Assembly (NCBI RefSeq): GCF_003610555.1
Contig: NZ_RAPQ01000009.1
Coordinates: 806,001 to 870,000, forward strand
Reading direction: 5' to 3'
DNA from: Marinifilum flexuosum
GTDB lineage: Bacteria > Bacteroidota > Bacteroidia > Bacteroidales > Marinifilaceae
Length of the DNA: 64,000 nt
Shown here one piece after another: positions 17,899-29,671 of this stretch (positions within the stretch are counted from its first letter, which is position 1; every line of letters starts with the position of its first letter). The notes beneath the pieces were generated by a model that was given only the letters and a program-made list of their open reading frames with translations, was not told where the DNA came from and did no database searches. The position numbers and the translations under genes were made by a program.

Positions 17899-20706
17899 AT
17901 GAAGTTCACTCTCACTAAACTCTTAAACAACAAAAGCATTTCAAAAGTTTTTCTTTTTTCATTGCTCTCCATTTCAATGGGATTAATTCTTGTATTTGGT
18001 TTATTTGTCATTCAACAAGAAAAACAAAAGTTTAAACGTGAGTCACTTCAAATAAGGCAAGATTTCTTAAAAAACCAGAAAAAGACCTTACAACAGGAAA
18101 CACAAACTCTCATCAATTACATTGAAAATGAAAGGTTACAAACCAGAAACCTTTTAAAGAAAGATATAAGCAGTAGAGTTTACGAAGCACACAGCATAGC
18201 AACTAACCTATACAAAAGCTATAAAGACAAACTGTCAAAAAAAGAGCTTCAAAAATTAATAATCAATGCATTAAACCCGGTTCGTTTTAATAATGGTGAT
18301 GGTTATTTCTACATCAACAAATTAAATGGGACCGTGGTTATGGACCCTAAAAATCCTGAATGGATTGGACGAAACAAACTTCAGGTAAAAGATGTTTATG
18401 GTGTTCCGATTATTCAAAATGAAATTGAAACTGCAAAGTCAGCAGGAGAAGGTTATACCGACTATTCCTGGCAAGTTGAAAACAATCAGAAAATTCATCC
18501 AAAAATTTCCTTTGTTAAACTATTTAAAGAGTTCGATTGGTATATTGGCTGCACTCAATACGTAAATAATTACAAACTTGAAATTCAGGAGAAAATTCTG
18601 GATAAAATTACCGATTTACGATTTGATGATAGTTTCACGATTGCTGTTATAAGCTTCGATGGAACATGTCTTGCCCACACCAATAAAGCGTTAATTGGAA
18701 AAAATTTATGGACTACATATGATGGAAATGGCAACCAGATTGTTAAAGAATTCATTTCGAGAGGCACTGATTCTGAAGGTGGCTTTATAGAGTATCTAGA
18801 CCCATTTGCCAACTCTAACGAACTACCCTTGCCTAAATTAACTTATGCAAAAGCATACAAAGATTGGCAATGGGTGATTGGTTCAGGCATTCATTTAGAA
18901 GAGTTGAATCAAACCATTAAAAAAAGAAATAATGAATTAAAAGCAAACGTAAACAATTATATTCTGAATGGGGTAATTCTGGTTGTGTTGGTTGTTATTT
19001 GTATTATCATTTTCTCAAGATATGTAGTTAGAATTACAAAAAATGGCTTACATGTTTTCACTAGATTCTTTGAAAAAGCAGCATCTGAGTCACTAAGAAT
19101 AAATACTTCTACATTACAATTTAAGGAATACAAAGAGTTAGGTGAACTAGCCAACCAAATGATTTCAAAACGCGACAATATTGAGCGACAGTTAAATATT
19201 GAAACCGCTTATTTTGAGCAGTTATTTGAAAATTCACCAGAAGCAATTGCCATTACCGATATTGAAAGTAAAGGAATTAAAATCAATAAGAAATTCACTG
19301 AACTTTTTGGTTACACTTCGGAAGATATAAAAGGAGTGGTTATTGATAACTTACTTGCCGATGAAAAAAGACAAGGAGAGGCAAATAAATTAAATACCTT
19401 AACTACCAATGGGCGACTTGTTGAAATAGAAACAAAACGAAAGTGCAAAACCGGAGAATTAATTGATGTGTCAATTGTAGGAAACCCTATTATAATTGAT
19501 GATAAACCTATTGCAATTTTTGGTATTTATCGTGACATAACACAACGAAAACTATATGAAAAACATCTAACTGAGGCAAAAAATAAAGCCGAAGAATCAG
19601 ATCTTTTGAAATCGGCATTCTTGGCAAACATGTCTCATGAAATTAGAACTCCAATGAATCATATTATCGGATTTACTGATATTATGACCTCTCAACACAT
19701 CAATGACAACGAAAGACTTGAATATGGAGAATTAATTAAACAAAGTAGTAATAATCTATTGCAGCTCATCAATAACATAATTGATTTGTCTAAAATTGAA
19801 TCGAGACAAATCAATTTGAATTGGGCAAATTATAATCTTAATGGTATTCTTACTGTTCTTTTTGAGAAATTTTATGGTCTAAAAAATAGTATCAATAAAT
19901 CTCATATCACATTACAAGTACAAAAAGCATTAAGTGATAAAGATGCTCTTTTGTTTACCGATGCAAAAAGATTAGAACAACTTTTACACAACTTATTAGA
20001 TAATGCTATAAAATTTACAAATGAAGGTTCAATAGAATTTGGATATCAAACCATAGAAAATGAATCTGCAATTGAAATATATGTAAAAGATACTGGTATT
20101 GGTATTCCTGAAAATGCTTTAAAGGATATCTTTATGTCGTTCAGACAAATTGATGGGTCAGACACCAGACAATATGGTGGAACCGGCTTAGGTCTTACAA
20201 TTACCCACAGACTAACTGAGGTTCTTGGTGGAAAAATTAGAGTAGAATCAAAGGAAAATATGGGAACTTGTTTTTATATACAATTCCCTTTTAGTTTGGA
20301 AAAAGAGGATGAATTGCAAAAAGAAAACCACTATAATTGGAGCGGTAAGAAAATTCTGATAGTTGATGATCAAAGAAATAACTTCACTTATTTTAAAACT
20401 GCATTAGAGCACACTCAAGCCCAAATATTTTGGGCTAAAAATGGCATTGAAGCTATTTCATTGTGCGAATCGGTTAAGGTTGATATTGTTTTAATGGACA
20501 TTCAAATGCCAGTAATGAATGGCTACGAGGCTACCAAAAGAATAAAGCATCGAAATGCCGCAATCCCAATTATTGGACAAACAGCTTTTGTTGAAACAGA
20601 AAACAAAACCAAAGCCATTGCTGCTGGCTGTGATGATTACATCGTGAAACCTGTTAAAACAAAAACTTTATTGGATTCTATCAATAAGCAATTCTCAATT
20701 AATTAA
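17899..20706 (+). CDS. Hybrid histidine kinase: Cache sensor, PAS, HisKA, HATPase, receiver
   Basis: 935 residues. Membrane segments at about 15-40 and 350-375 flank a periplasmic region with tandem Cache-like repeats (each containing a DGYFYINK- or DGTCLAHT-type strand and a DWYIGC / DWQWVIGSG strand). Then comes a PAS domain (about 440-550), HisKA with phosphorylatable His580 (SHEIRTPMNHIIGF), HATPase with DTGIGIP and GGTGLGL, and a C-terminal receiver with Asp867 (LMDIQMPVMNG). No output domain is present and no response regulator is adjacent, so the phosphoryl group must pass through an Hpt or act within the receiver. It is similar in layout to the kinase at 58550, which lacks the PAS. 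Its 3' end overlaps the convergent LOG gene by 4 bases. Confidence 0.95.
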   Translation: MKFTLTKLLNNKSISKVFLFSLLSISMGLILVFGLFVIQQEKQKFKRESLQIRQDFLKNQKKTLQQETQTLINYIENERLQTRNLLKKDISSRVYEAHSIATNLYKSYKDKLSKKELQKLIINALNPVRFNNGDGYFYINKLNGTVVMDPKNPEWIGRNKLQVKDVYGVPIIQNEIETAKSAGEGYTDYSWQVENNQKIHPKISFVKLFKEFDWYIGCTQYVNNYKLEIQEKILDKITDLRFDDSFTIAVISFDGTCLAHTNKALIGKNLWTTYDGNGNQIVKEFISRGTDSEGGFIEYLDPFANSNELPLPKLTYAKAYKDWQWVIGSGIHLEELNQTIKKRNNELKANVNNYILNGVILVVLVVICIIIFSRYVVRITKNGLHVFTRFFEKAASESLRINTSTLQFKEYKELGELANQMISKRDNIERQLNIETAYFEQLFENSPEAIAITDIESKGIKINKKFTELFGYTSEDIKGVVIDNLLADEKRQGEANKLNTLTTNGRLVEIETKRKCKTGELIDVSIVGNPIIIDDKPIAIFGIYRDITQRKLYEKHLTEAKNKAEESDLLKSAFLANMSHEIRTPMNHIIGFTDIMTSQHINDNERLEYGELIKQSSNNLLQLINNIIDLSKIESRQINLNWANYNLNGILTVLFEKFYGLKNSINKSHITLQVQKALSDKDALLFTDAKRLEQLLHNLLDNAIKFTNEGSIEFGYQTIENESAIEIYVKDTGIGIPENALKDIFMSFRQIDGSDTRQYGGTGLGLTITHRLTEVLGGKIRVESKENMGTCFYIQFPFSLEKEDELQKENHYNWSGKKILIVDDQRNNFTYFKTALEHTQAQIFWAKNGIEAISLCESVKVDIVLMDIQMPVMNGYEATKRIKHRNAAIPIIGQTAFVETENKTKAIAAGCDDYIVKPVKTKTLLDSINKQFSIN

Positions 20707-21269
20707 TCCCATTTTGTACCCCTATCTTCTTGTTTGTAGTTCTCGATATAGGACATTGCATTTTTAAAATCAGTAGCAAAGTAGAACAATTTACTGTATT
20801 CAGGTTTAGCAAACTTTTCTTGATAAGATAGTTCAAATTGAGCTTTTAAATTCTCGTAAAAGTCATTTGTATTAATAAATACAATAGGTTTATTGTGATA
20901 GCCCAATTGCTTTAATGTAATTACCTCTAATATTTCCTCCAATGTTCCAAAACCACCAGGGAGAGCAATAAAAGCATCAGATTTATCGCGTAATAGCTTT
21001 TTTCTTTCTGCCATGTCTGGCGTTATAATTAATTCATCCAAAAAGTCGGCAGAAATTCCATAATCATTTATCAGCTTAGGAATTACACCTAACACTTTTC
21101 CTCCTGATGTTTTCACAGATTCAGCCACCTCATTCATTAGGCCAACATTGGTTCCTCCATAAACCAATCCATGATGATTTGAACCAATTAATTTACCGAG
21201 TTCAGTAGCTTCGTTAAAATACACTTCATCCAAAGAGTTACTTGAAGAACAAAATACACAGATATTCAT
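20703..21269 (-). CDS. LOG-family protein (TIGR00730), Rossmann-fold nucleotide phosphoribohydrolase
   Basis: 188 residues. Signature PGGFGTLEE at 104-112 with the preceding Arg-rich helix (MAERKKLL), and the N-terminal GGTNVGLMNEVA at 38-50. These are the residues of LONELY GUY-type enzymes that release ribose 5-phosphate from nucleoside monophosphates; many bacterial members are still called lysine decarboxylase-like by old annotation. Cytoplasmic. Upstream lies a series of degenerate repeats (21323-21486) which may affect its expression. The 3' end overlaps the convergent kinase gene by 4 bases. Confidence 0.93.
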   Translation of the reverse strand: MNICVFCSSSNSLDEVYFNEATELGKLIGSNHHGLVYGGTNVGLMNEVAESVKTSGGKVLGVIPKLINDYGISADFLDELIITPDMAERKKLLRDKSDAFIALPGGFGTLEEILEVITLKQLGYHNKPIVFINTNDFYENLKAQFELSYQEKFAKPEYSKLFYFATDFKNAMSYIENYKQEDRGTKWD

Positions 21270-21322
21270 TTTTAATCTTGATTTAGTAGTGATTACTCCA
21301 ATATAAAATATACTTCGGCTTG

Positions 21323-21486
21323 TTATTATTTAATGAAAGGGTAAAATATTGATTTTTTGATCCTTTATCATTTAATAAAAGGCCAAAAAAATGTTTTTCG
21401 AACAATTATCATTTAATGAAAGCCAAAAGATACATCTAAGCAATTATCATTTGATAAAAACCGAAAATTGATTTGAACAATTATCA
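21323..21486. repeat. Degenerate tandem repeat, period 37-42 nt
   Basis: Four full copies and one partial copy of a unit starting TTATCATTTAATGAAAGCC begin at 21323, 21365, 21406, 21444 and 21481 (steps 42, 41, 38, 37). Each core is partly self-complementary, for example CCTTTAT-CATTTA-ATAAAAGG. The array fills most of the space between the LOG gene start and the gyrB terminator; the last partial copy runs into the terminator A-run. Confidence 0.75.
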
Positions 21487-21516
21487 AAAAAGCCCTTGAG
21501 AAATTCTCAAGGGCTT
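21486..21516 (-). terminator. Terminator of gyrB
   Basis: GCCCTTGAG (21492-21500) / CTCAAGGGC (21506-21514) with loop AAATT; leftward it runs into TTTTTTGAT. Confidence 0.9.
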
Positions 21517-21535
21517 CAGATTTTTTATTTAAAAC

Positions 21536-23497
<1,962 letters not shown>

Positions 23498-23860
23498 CTA
23501 ACAGATCTTTAGTTTTTCGAAATAGAATTTAGTAGACAATCGAAAAGTAAACTCTGATTATCGATACCAAACTCTAATATTTTTTGTGCAAATTTCAGAA
23601 AGTTTAATGGCTTGGATTTTAATTCTCAAAAATTGGAAAATGAACCATTCATACACAAGATCAAAACTCTTAAATACCAACATCTTACCAATCAACCAAA
23701 GCCAAGAAACAAAAGTTAAACAAAGATAATAAAAATGATGAATCTAAAGGTAGGAAAATCATTAAAAATAATGCTATATAGTGGTTTTTGACGAAGGCAA
23801 TTTAATCGCAAAAACTAGCAAAACCCAAATTAAGTTTATGTTTATTTGAAAATCACCATC
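23498..23860. promoter_or_regulatory. gyrB upstream region with a -7-like element
   Basis: 363 bases without a gene. On the minus strand TATCTTTG (23728-23721) matches the Bacteroidota -7 consensus TAnnTTTG exactly, about 224 bases before the gyrB start codon; a good -33 TTTG is not at the right distance. If used it would give a long leader. Nothing else was recognised. Confidence 0.35.
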
Positions 23861-24361
23861 TTAAAAAGAAATCGATTGTCCTCTTCGTGGTTTTTTCATT
23901 TTAAATTTGATGATGAAATTATCTACTTTCTTCCCTGATTCTGTAACACCATATTCGCGCAACTCAAACAAGGTTGTTACATTTTTAAAGCCTTTGGGCA
24001 TAGCCTTCCACATTCTATAAAATACAACCTGGACATTTTCCAGGTCTTCATCGTCTAATTTTAATTTTAAAACCTCCTTGCCTTTGGGCATAGCATATAC
24101 ACTAACACCGTGTTTTTTCCAGCTAAGCGCTTCTTCTGCTACAAATGACATGTTTAAAGTATCTCTGGTGATATCAAACAAGTAGGTAACTCCAAGATCG
24201 CTTTCCCCAATATCCATTAAAATCTCTAAGGGTTTCCTGTCGTTATTAACTGATAATTTCCAGCGTTCTGCCTCTTGAGCAAACACCGAACCCGATATCA
24301 ATAACAAAGCAACTAATGAGATAATAACGCTCTTATATCGTGAAATACAATTTAAATTCAT
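23861..24361 (-). CDS. Secreted protein of unknown function
   Basis: 166 residues with a clear signal peptide (SVIISLVALLLISGSVFAQ, cleavage near residue 28). The mature part is mixed and lysine-rich, ends RRGQSISF, and has no motif I recognise; the segment DIGESDLGVTYLFDITRDTL is possibly a small beta domain. It is separated from the upstream outer-membrane barrel gene by a terminator, so it is probably transcribed alone. Confidence 0.75.
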   Translation of the reverse strand: MNLNCISRYKSVIISLVALLLISGSVFAQEAERWKLSVNNDRKPLEILMDIGESDLGVTYLFDITRDTLNMSFVAEEALSWKKHGVSVYAMPKGKEVLKLKLDDEDLENVQVVFYRMWKAMPKGFKNVTTLFELREYGVTESGKKVDNFIIKFKMKKPRRGQSISF

Positions 24362-24436
24362 GTGCTTGAGAATGTTTAATTAAAATAAAGCTAGTAAAAA
24401 CTATTCAATCTACAATATATTATCGTCAGTAATAAC

Positions 24437-24466
24437 AAAAGGGATGCCAGTAATGACATCCCTTCA
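24437..24466 (-). terminator. Terminator of the barrel/TPR operon
   Basis: AAGGGATG (24439-24446) / CATCCCTT (24457-24464), followed leftward by TTTTGTTATT. Confidence 0.75.
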
Positions 24467-24487
24467 TGTATTGTTATTTTTTAATTC

Positions 24488-26212
24488 CTATAGATTAACT
24501 TTTATTCCGAGCAAGAAATTAAGCCCTTGAGAAGGATATCCATCCCACTGATAATATTTATCAGCAAAAAGGTTATTCACTTGTGCAAAAGCTGAAAAAT
24601 ACTCATTCACACTATAAGTCGCTCCAACATTCAAATCATAAACCGCCTCTAACTTTTTTACTCTGGTTAAATCATATCTTACCAATAAAGCAGAACGCTC
24701 TCCAATCATATTAACACCTGCATTAAAAGTTAAATCATCAGTAAAAGAATATTTTGCACTGACTTGCATCTCGAATTCCGGCATGTGCCAAGCTTCTCCT
24801 AATTCATCCATTGAATAGTTATTGTACCAAACAGATGAGTTTAATTCCAACTTCTCAGTCCTCCCAATGGTTAATTCAGCTCCCAATCGAAGTACACTTA
24901 CATCATCATAAACAACTCCAAATTTATTGGAATATGGAACACCTGAAATGGTCATTTCCTGGGGAATTAAGATATTGTTTTGAACGAAGAAATATTGATT
25001 ATCGATAGCTGAATATTCTGCTTTTAAGGTAAATGATGAGTTGGACGATATACTTCCTCTAATTCCACCAAATAATTTATACTTTACATTGCTTGGCAAA
25101 ACATTCAATCCCGAATAAATGAATCGATTTTCTTCTACAATATCTTTATAACGATTCATCTTCAAATCACCATTTAATCCTGCAAACAAGCTCATTATTC
25201 CTTCAATTGCCTCGAAATCTACCTTTACATCTGGGTAAAGTTTGGTTTCAGAATCATCGCCAGTTGCCAAAACTGCATTCACTCCCAACTGAAGGTTAAA
25301 GTTTCCGGTTTGCAATAGGTATTGAGGGTTTAAACTCCATTTTAAAGTTTTTCTTTCAGTAAGCCAGTTTGAATCTTCCCAATAGTTTAAACCATCAATG
25401 GCAAAATAATCAAACTCTGACTTTAAGCTCAAAAATGCATCTCCTCTTCTAATTCTGGCATTTCCTGAAATTAAAATATCATTTTCTTTTGCATCAATAT
25501 CATCCGAAAAGTGCTCATACTTTAATCCCAAACCGAAATTCAATTGTTCCTCATTTTTAAAGTTAGATTGATACAAAGCATTTAAACCAAAATTGTTTAG
25601 TTTTTGCTCATTGTAAGGAAATAAATTGGTAGTTGTTCCCTCAATATCATCTAATTGTGGAAAGCCAAAGTAATTGAATCCTGTATGCTTGTAAAACAAT
25701 TTTCCTGATACCTTTCCTTCATCAAGGTATGCAGTTCCATATACTTCTGCCAATTGCTCTGTAAAATCCGGTTTTACTTTATCATCATCCTCCAATTTCA
25801 ATTTTCCATTGGTTGAGTAATGTCGTAAATGAAAACCTATATCTGCAGTTTTTGATCGCTGATTATTAAATCGATAATCTCCAAAAAGAGTAGAGTAATT
25901 TCCTCCTGCTAAAGTTAAAGTATGGGAATTCAATTTTTTTAATGGTTCTCCCACAATTTTAGCAGCTGGAATCTCAGCAGGCGAAAAGCCAACACTTAAA
26001 GGTTTTGCCTGAATAAAATAATCAAAGCTTGGTGTAAATGTGCTTGTATCTTTAATTACCGGAAGTTTCCCTAATCTTAAAGCCTTATTTATTTTTGGCT
26101 GATAAGTTGTTCTTACCTTAACTTCTTTATCTAACTCTCTTTGTTCTTGTGACAATGCAATTGAGTAGGAAAATCCGATAACTACAATTGCTAATAAAAT
26201 CTTTTTCAACAT
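24488..26212 (-). CDS. Outer-membrane beta-barrel protein (TonB-dependent-receptor barrel-like, no plug)
   Basis: 574 residues from the start at 26212 (MLKKILLAIVVIGFSYSIALS, a signal peptide); in-frame ATGs at 26230 and 26239 would add 6 or 9 residues. The mature protein is rich in alternating aromatic strands typical of a barrel and ends in a strand of the sort ...LNFLLGIKVNL. A carboxy-terminal sequence like AVYDLNVGATYSVNEYFSAF with NLFADKYYQWDGYP is typical of TonB-dependent receptor C-termini, but there is no TonB box or plug domain; about 120 residues precede the first clear strands. It follows the TPR gene by 20 bases and forms an operon with it. Confidence 0.85.
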   Translation of the reverse strand: MLKKILLAIVVIGFSYSIALSQEQRELDKEVKVRTTYQPKINKALRLGKLPVIKDTSTFTPSFDYFIQAKPLSVGFSPAEIPAAKIVGEPLKKLNSHTLTLAGGNYSTLFGDYRFNNQRSKTADIGFHLRHYSTNGKLKLEDDDKVKPDFTEQLAEVYGTAYLDEGKVSGKLFYKHTGFNYFGFPQLDDIEGTTTNLFPYNEQKLNNFGLNALYQSNFKNEEQLNFGLGLKYEHFSDDIDAKENDILISGNARIRRGDAFLSLKSEFDYFAIDGLNYWEDSNWLTERKTLKWSLNPQYLLQTGNFNLQLGVNAVLATGDDSETKLYPDVKVDFEAIEGIMSLFAGLNGDLKMNRYKDIVEENRFIYSGLNVLPSNVKYKLFGGIRGSISSNSSFTLKAEYSAIDNQYFFVQNNILIPQEMTISGVPYSNKFGVVYDDVSVLRLGAELTIGRTEKLELNSSVWYNNYSMDELGEAWHMPEFEMQVSAKYSFTDDLTFNAGVNMIGERSALLVRYDLTRVKKLEAVYDLNVGATYSVNEYFSAFAQVNNLFADKYYQWDGYPSQGLNFLLGIKVNL

Positions 26213-26231
26213 TGTTTCTCTAATTATCATG

Positions 26232-29200
26232 CTACTCAACTTCTTTTTCTTCTTCTAACATTTCCTGCAACATCAACCGTTCCTCATCTAATCCTAAGGA
26301 ATCACTTTTTGCAGAGTTTCCTTCGAATAGTTTTTTATTCTGAATGCTATCTGTTCCTTCAAACTGTAGTTCCACCGATTGGCTGGCAACTTCCTTCTCT
26401 TTAAGCTTTTCAGCTTCCAATAAAACATTCAGTTTTTCATGAGCGCGTTCTAAAATACCATCTTCTTTCGAGCCATAATTGTCAACAATACTTTGTAGCG
26501 TATATTTGGCCTGAAATTCATCATTCTTTTTTAGGAAAACGTCCGAAAGCAGCAAGAAACTTTCCGCCAACCAATAATGATGCGGCGAATTCATTTCAAT
26601 AAAGCTATTAATTTCTTTTTCGGCTTCATTAAATTTGTTTTGAGCAAAGTAGATTTCTGCAATCCTGAATTTTGCTTCAGCTCCTTCCACACTTTGAACT
26701 TCCTTCGATAAGTTTTTGAAGTCTTTTAAAGCATGTGCTTTTCTATTCAGATTCAAATGAGACTTAGCTCTTTTAAAAGTCGCTTCACGAATCATCTCTT
26801 CTTGAATTTTGGGCATTTCCAACACATTACTTGCAGCATCAATGGCCAAATCGAACTCACCCAAATTGTATACTGAGCGCATCAAACCAACCCTAGCAAC
26901 ATTAATATTTTCTGGAATCTCTGCAGTTTTTATTAATCGCTGATATTGATTTTTAGATTTATCAAAACTTTTATTCCTAAAATTTAATTGAGAAGCCGCC
27001 AATAAAGCTTTTTCCGTAAATAAATTATCCGGTTGATTAATCACCTCTTCAAATCCAACAAGAGCACTTTCATAATCCTGACTATTTAAAGCAGCATCAG
27101 CCTTGTAATATTGAGCATTCAAGCTGAACATTCCTGATGGAAAATTAGAAAGATAATTTTCAAAAGCTCTAATTCCCTGGTCTGTCTCACCAGACATATA
27201 TAATCTTTCTGCAGAAATATAGGTTAATGAATCCTTCTCGGAACTCCTTACCATTGAACCATTTCCTACCGATTCAACAAATGCAAAATATTCATTTACT
27301 TTATTTAAATCGACATAAACGTTCTTAAGACCAATTAATGCACTTTGCTTTTCTTGACTTTGCGGATATTCAGTAATTACTGCTTTATAATTTATAATGG
27401 CTTTTTTATATTCTTTCAGGTTGTAATTCATTAAACCCAATTGCACCAATGATTTTGCAGCAAAACTACTATTGGAGTGATTTTTAACCAATTCTTGATA
27501 TAAACCGGCAGCTTCACGTTGCTTATTCATCTTCACTTTAGCTCTGGCCAACTCATACAAAGCATCATCAGAATATTGTGATGTTGGGTATTTCGTTTTC
27601 ACTTGTTCAAGCAATCTGGCTTTTTCGTTCGGTTGATTTAATAATCCCATACAAAAAGCTTGTTGATACAAGGCATAATCAGCATCCCAACCTGTTGTAT
27701 CAGCTGCTTTTGCATAAAATTCAGCTGCTTTATTGTATTCTCTATTCAAGAAGAAACAATCACCAATACGATTGTATGCATCCGAAACAAACTCGTTCTT
27801 TTCGTTGGCCTGATTTACAAACTTTCTGAACCAATCCGATGCCTCATCATATTTATCCAAATCGAAATTGGCATAAGCAATATTGTAATAAGCTTGTCCA
27901 AAATATTCAGAAGTTCCCGATCCTGGCGAAACCAAGAAAGTTTTAAACTGTGTAATTGCCTCTTTCAAATTGCCCAAACGATAATTCGCTTCCGCTTTCC
28001 AATATAATCTTTCGGCTGAAATATTCGAATTGTACATGCGGTATTTCCAAGACAAATCGAAAGCTTGAATGGCTTCTTCGTACTTCAGCTGTTTCATCAA
28101 CTCTAATCCACGCAGGAAAGAAACACGCTGATACGCCTTCTCAATCTCAGGCGTTTTGTTCTTGATTTTATCCATGGAAGCAATGGCATCCGAATAATTT
28201 TTGGTGGTCATATACACCTTCACCAAATAATCGTAGGCCTCATCATTTCGGTCCGAATCGGGATATTTTTGCAAATATTCATCGAAGGCCTTAATGGTTT
28301 CGTTAAAAGGAGAATAAGATAGTTCGTAAGTTAGCTTGGCATAGTTAAATAAAGCATCTTGCTGCATACTCTTATCGAAATCCATTCTTGCTGCACTGGC
28401 AAATGCCGCTTTGGCTCCATTTTTATTTCCCGATTTTAAGTAAGAATCTGCCAAACAGAAAGTCGCCACCTGAAGCATTTCATCATCTTCACCTCCCACT
28501 TTTTCGAACTGTGGAATGGCCTCTTCATATCTTTTTTGCTTGTAAAGACAATATCCGTAAGCAAATTTTTCTTCGCGAACCAAGCTCTTCTTTCCTTTTT
28601 CAAGATATGGTATGGCTTTGGCATATTCCTTTTCCTGATAATAAGCCAACCCAATCATTTTGGCAATTTCATCTTGTCGCTTCACACTTGCATCATCCAA
28701 GTATTTAGGTGCATAACTTAAAAGATCCTGATATCGTTCTTGCAAAAAGTAAATCTGGCAAATGTAATAAGGTACAATTGGAGCAAAAGTTTTATTGGAC
28801 TCCAACTTTTCAAATCCGCTTAAAGCGGTTTGGTAATTCTTATTTAAATAAGCAATGTGCGAATAGTAGTAATTTGCCGGAGCATTGTAATCACCCGACA
28901 CCTCAATAATCTCGTAAAAATTCTTTCTGGCATTCTCATAATCCGCTTTTCGGAAATACGAATAAGCAATCTTGAATCGATATTCAGTTAAATCATCATT
29001 TTTTAACAAATAAGGATCAACCTGCTTGAACCACAACAATGCTGCTTTGTATTTTTTATTGCGATATTGCTGGCGTCCCAATTGAAAATAGGCCAATTGA
29101 ATTTTATTACTTTCAGGATAATTCCTGATGAATGTTTTCATCTCCTCCTCAGCACCAGGGCGAAACAATTCAATAGAACAAAGCGCCATATAAAACTCTG

Positions 29201-29420
29201 CTTGAGACCTTTTTTCGGAAAACTCGGTGCTATTTCTATTTATGAACTCTTGAAACTCTTTGCGAGCAGCTCCAAAATTCTTGTTTTGAAACTTTTCATT
29301 GGCCGATTGCCAAATTTGAGAATCGGAATAATGATTTAAAGATTTTTGAGCTTGCGATGGATTGTTGATACTTATCAAAAGTAGCGACAAAAAAAACCAT
29401 AATAAATATCTGCTTCTCAT
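26232..29420 (-). CDS. Large tetratricopeptide-repeat envelope protein
   Basis: 1062 residues with a signal peptide (LLWFFLSLLLISINNPSQAQ). Almost the whole length is TPR/Sel-like helical repeats (for example KAIPYLEKGKKSL, EEAIPQFEKVGG, KAIINYKAVITEYPQS). The final 60 residues are acidic and low in complexity, ending EEEKEVE. It probably works in the periplasm or on the outer membrane as a scaffold. The downstream barrel gene overlaps or nearly touches it (translational coupling likely). This TPR plus barrel pair recurs in Bacteroidota; the shared function is unknown. Confidence 0.9.
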   Translation of the reverse strand: MRSRYLLWFFLSLLLISINNPSQAQKSLNHYSDSQIWQSANEKFQNKNFGAARKEFQEFINRNSTEFSEKRSQAEFYMALCSIELFRPGAEEEMKTFIRNYPESNKIQLAYFQLGRQQYRNKKYKAALLWFKQVDPYLLKNDDLTEYRFKIAYSYFRKADYENARKNFYEIIEVSGDYNAPANYYYSHIAYLNKNYQTALSGFEKLESNKTFAPIVPYYICQIYFLQERYQDLLSYAPKYLDDASVKRQDEIAKMIGLAYYQEKEYAKAIPYLEKGKKSLVREEKFAYGYCLYKQKRYEEAIPQFEKVGGEDDEMLQVATFCLADSYLKSGNKNGAKAAFASAARMDFDKSMQQDALFNYAKLTYELSYSPFNETIKAFDEYLQKYPDSDRNDEAYDYLVKVYMTTKNYSDAIASMDKIKNKTPEIEKAYQRVSFLRGLELMKQLKYEEAIQAFDLSWKYRMYNSNISAERLYWKAEANYRLGNLKEAITQFKTFLVSPGSGTSEYFGQAYYNIAYANFDLDKYDEASDWFRKFVNQANEKNEFVSDAYNRIGDCFFLNREYNKAAEFYAKAADTTGWDADYALYQQAFCMGLLNQPNEKARLLEQVKTKYPTSQYSDDALYELARAKVKMNKQREAAGLYQELVKNHSNSSFAAKSLVQLGLMNYNLKEYKKAIINYKAVITEYPQSQEKQSALIGLKNVYVDLNKVNEYFAFVESVGNGSMVRSSEKDSLTYISAERLYMSGETDQGIRAFENYLSNFPSGMFSLNAQYYKADAALNSQDYESALVGFEEVINQPDNLFTEKALLAASQLNFRNKSFDKSKNQYQRLIKTAEIPENINVARVGLMRSVYNLGEFDLAIDAASNVLEMPKIQEEMIREATFKRAKSHLNLNRKAHALKDFKNLSKEVQSVEGAEAKFRIAEIYFAQNKFNEAEKEINSFIEMNSPHHYWLAESFLLLSDVFLKKNDEFQAKYTLQSIVDNYGSKEDGILERAHEKLNVLLEAEKLKEKEVASQSVELQFEGTDSIQNKKLFEGNSAKSDSLGLDEERLMLQEMLEEEKEVE

Positions 29421-29671
29421 GCTTTTGTGTGTAGGTATTATTGTGTGAATTAATGATTCCGAAAAGTACTAAACTTGCAGTATTTCGTAATTTTTAAAAC
29501 CAGCCTTAAAGGTAAAAATAATATACTTCTTTATAGTACTTTCAAACGAAGCTTCTTCAGAAAAATTGTCTCTTTTGTTAAGAATTAATGAGGAAGAAAA
29601 AAGTGATACGAGAAATAATTTTTTAGATTTGTAAATCGACGTATTTATTACAACTCGCAAAACGAACACAC

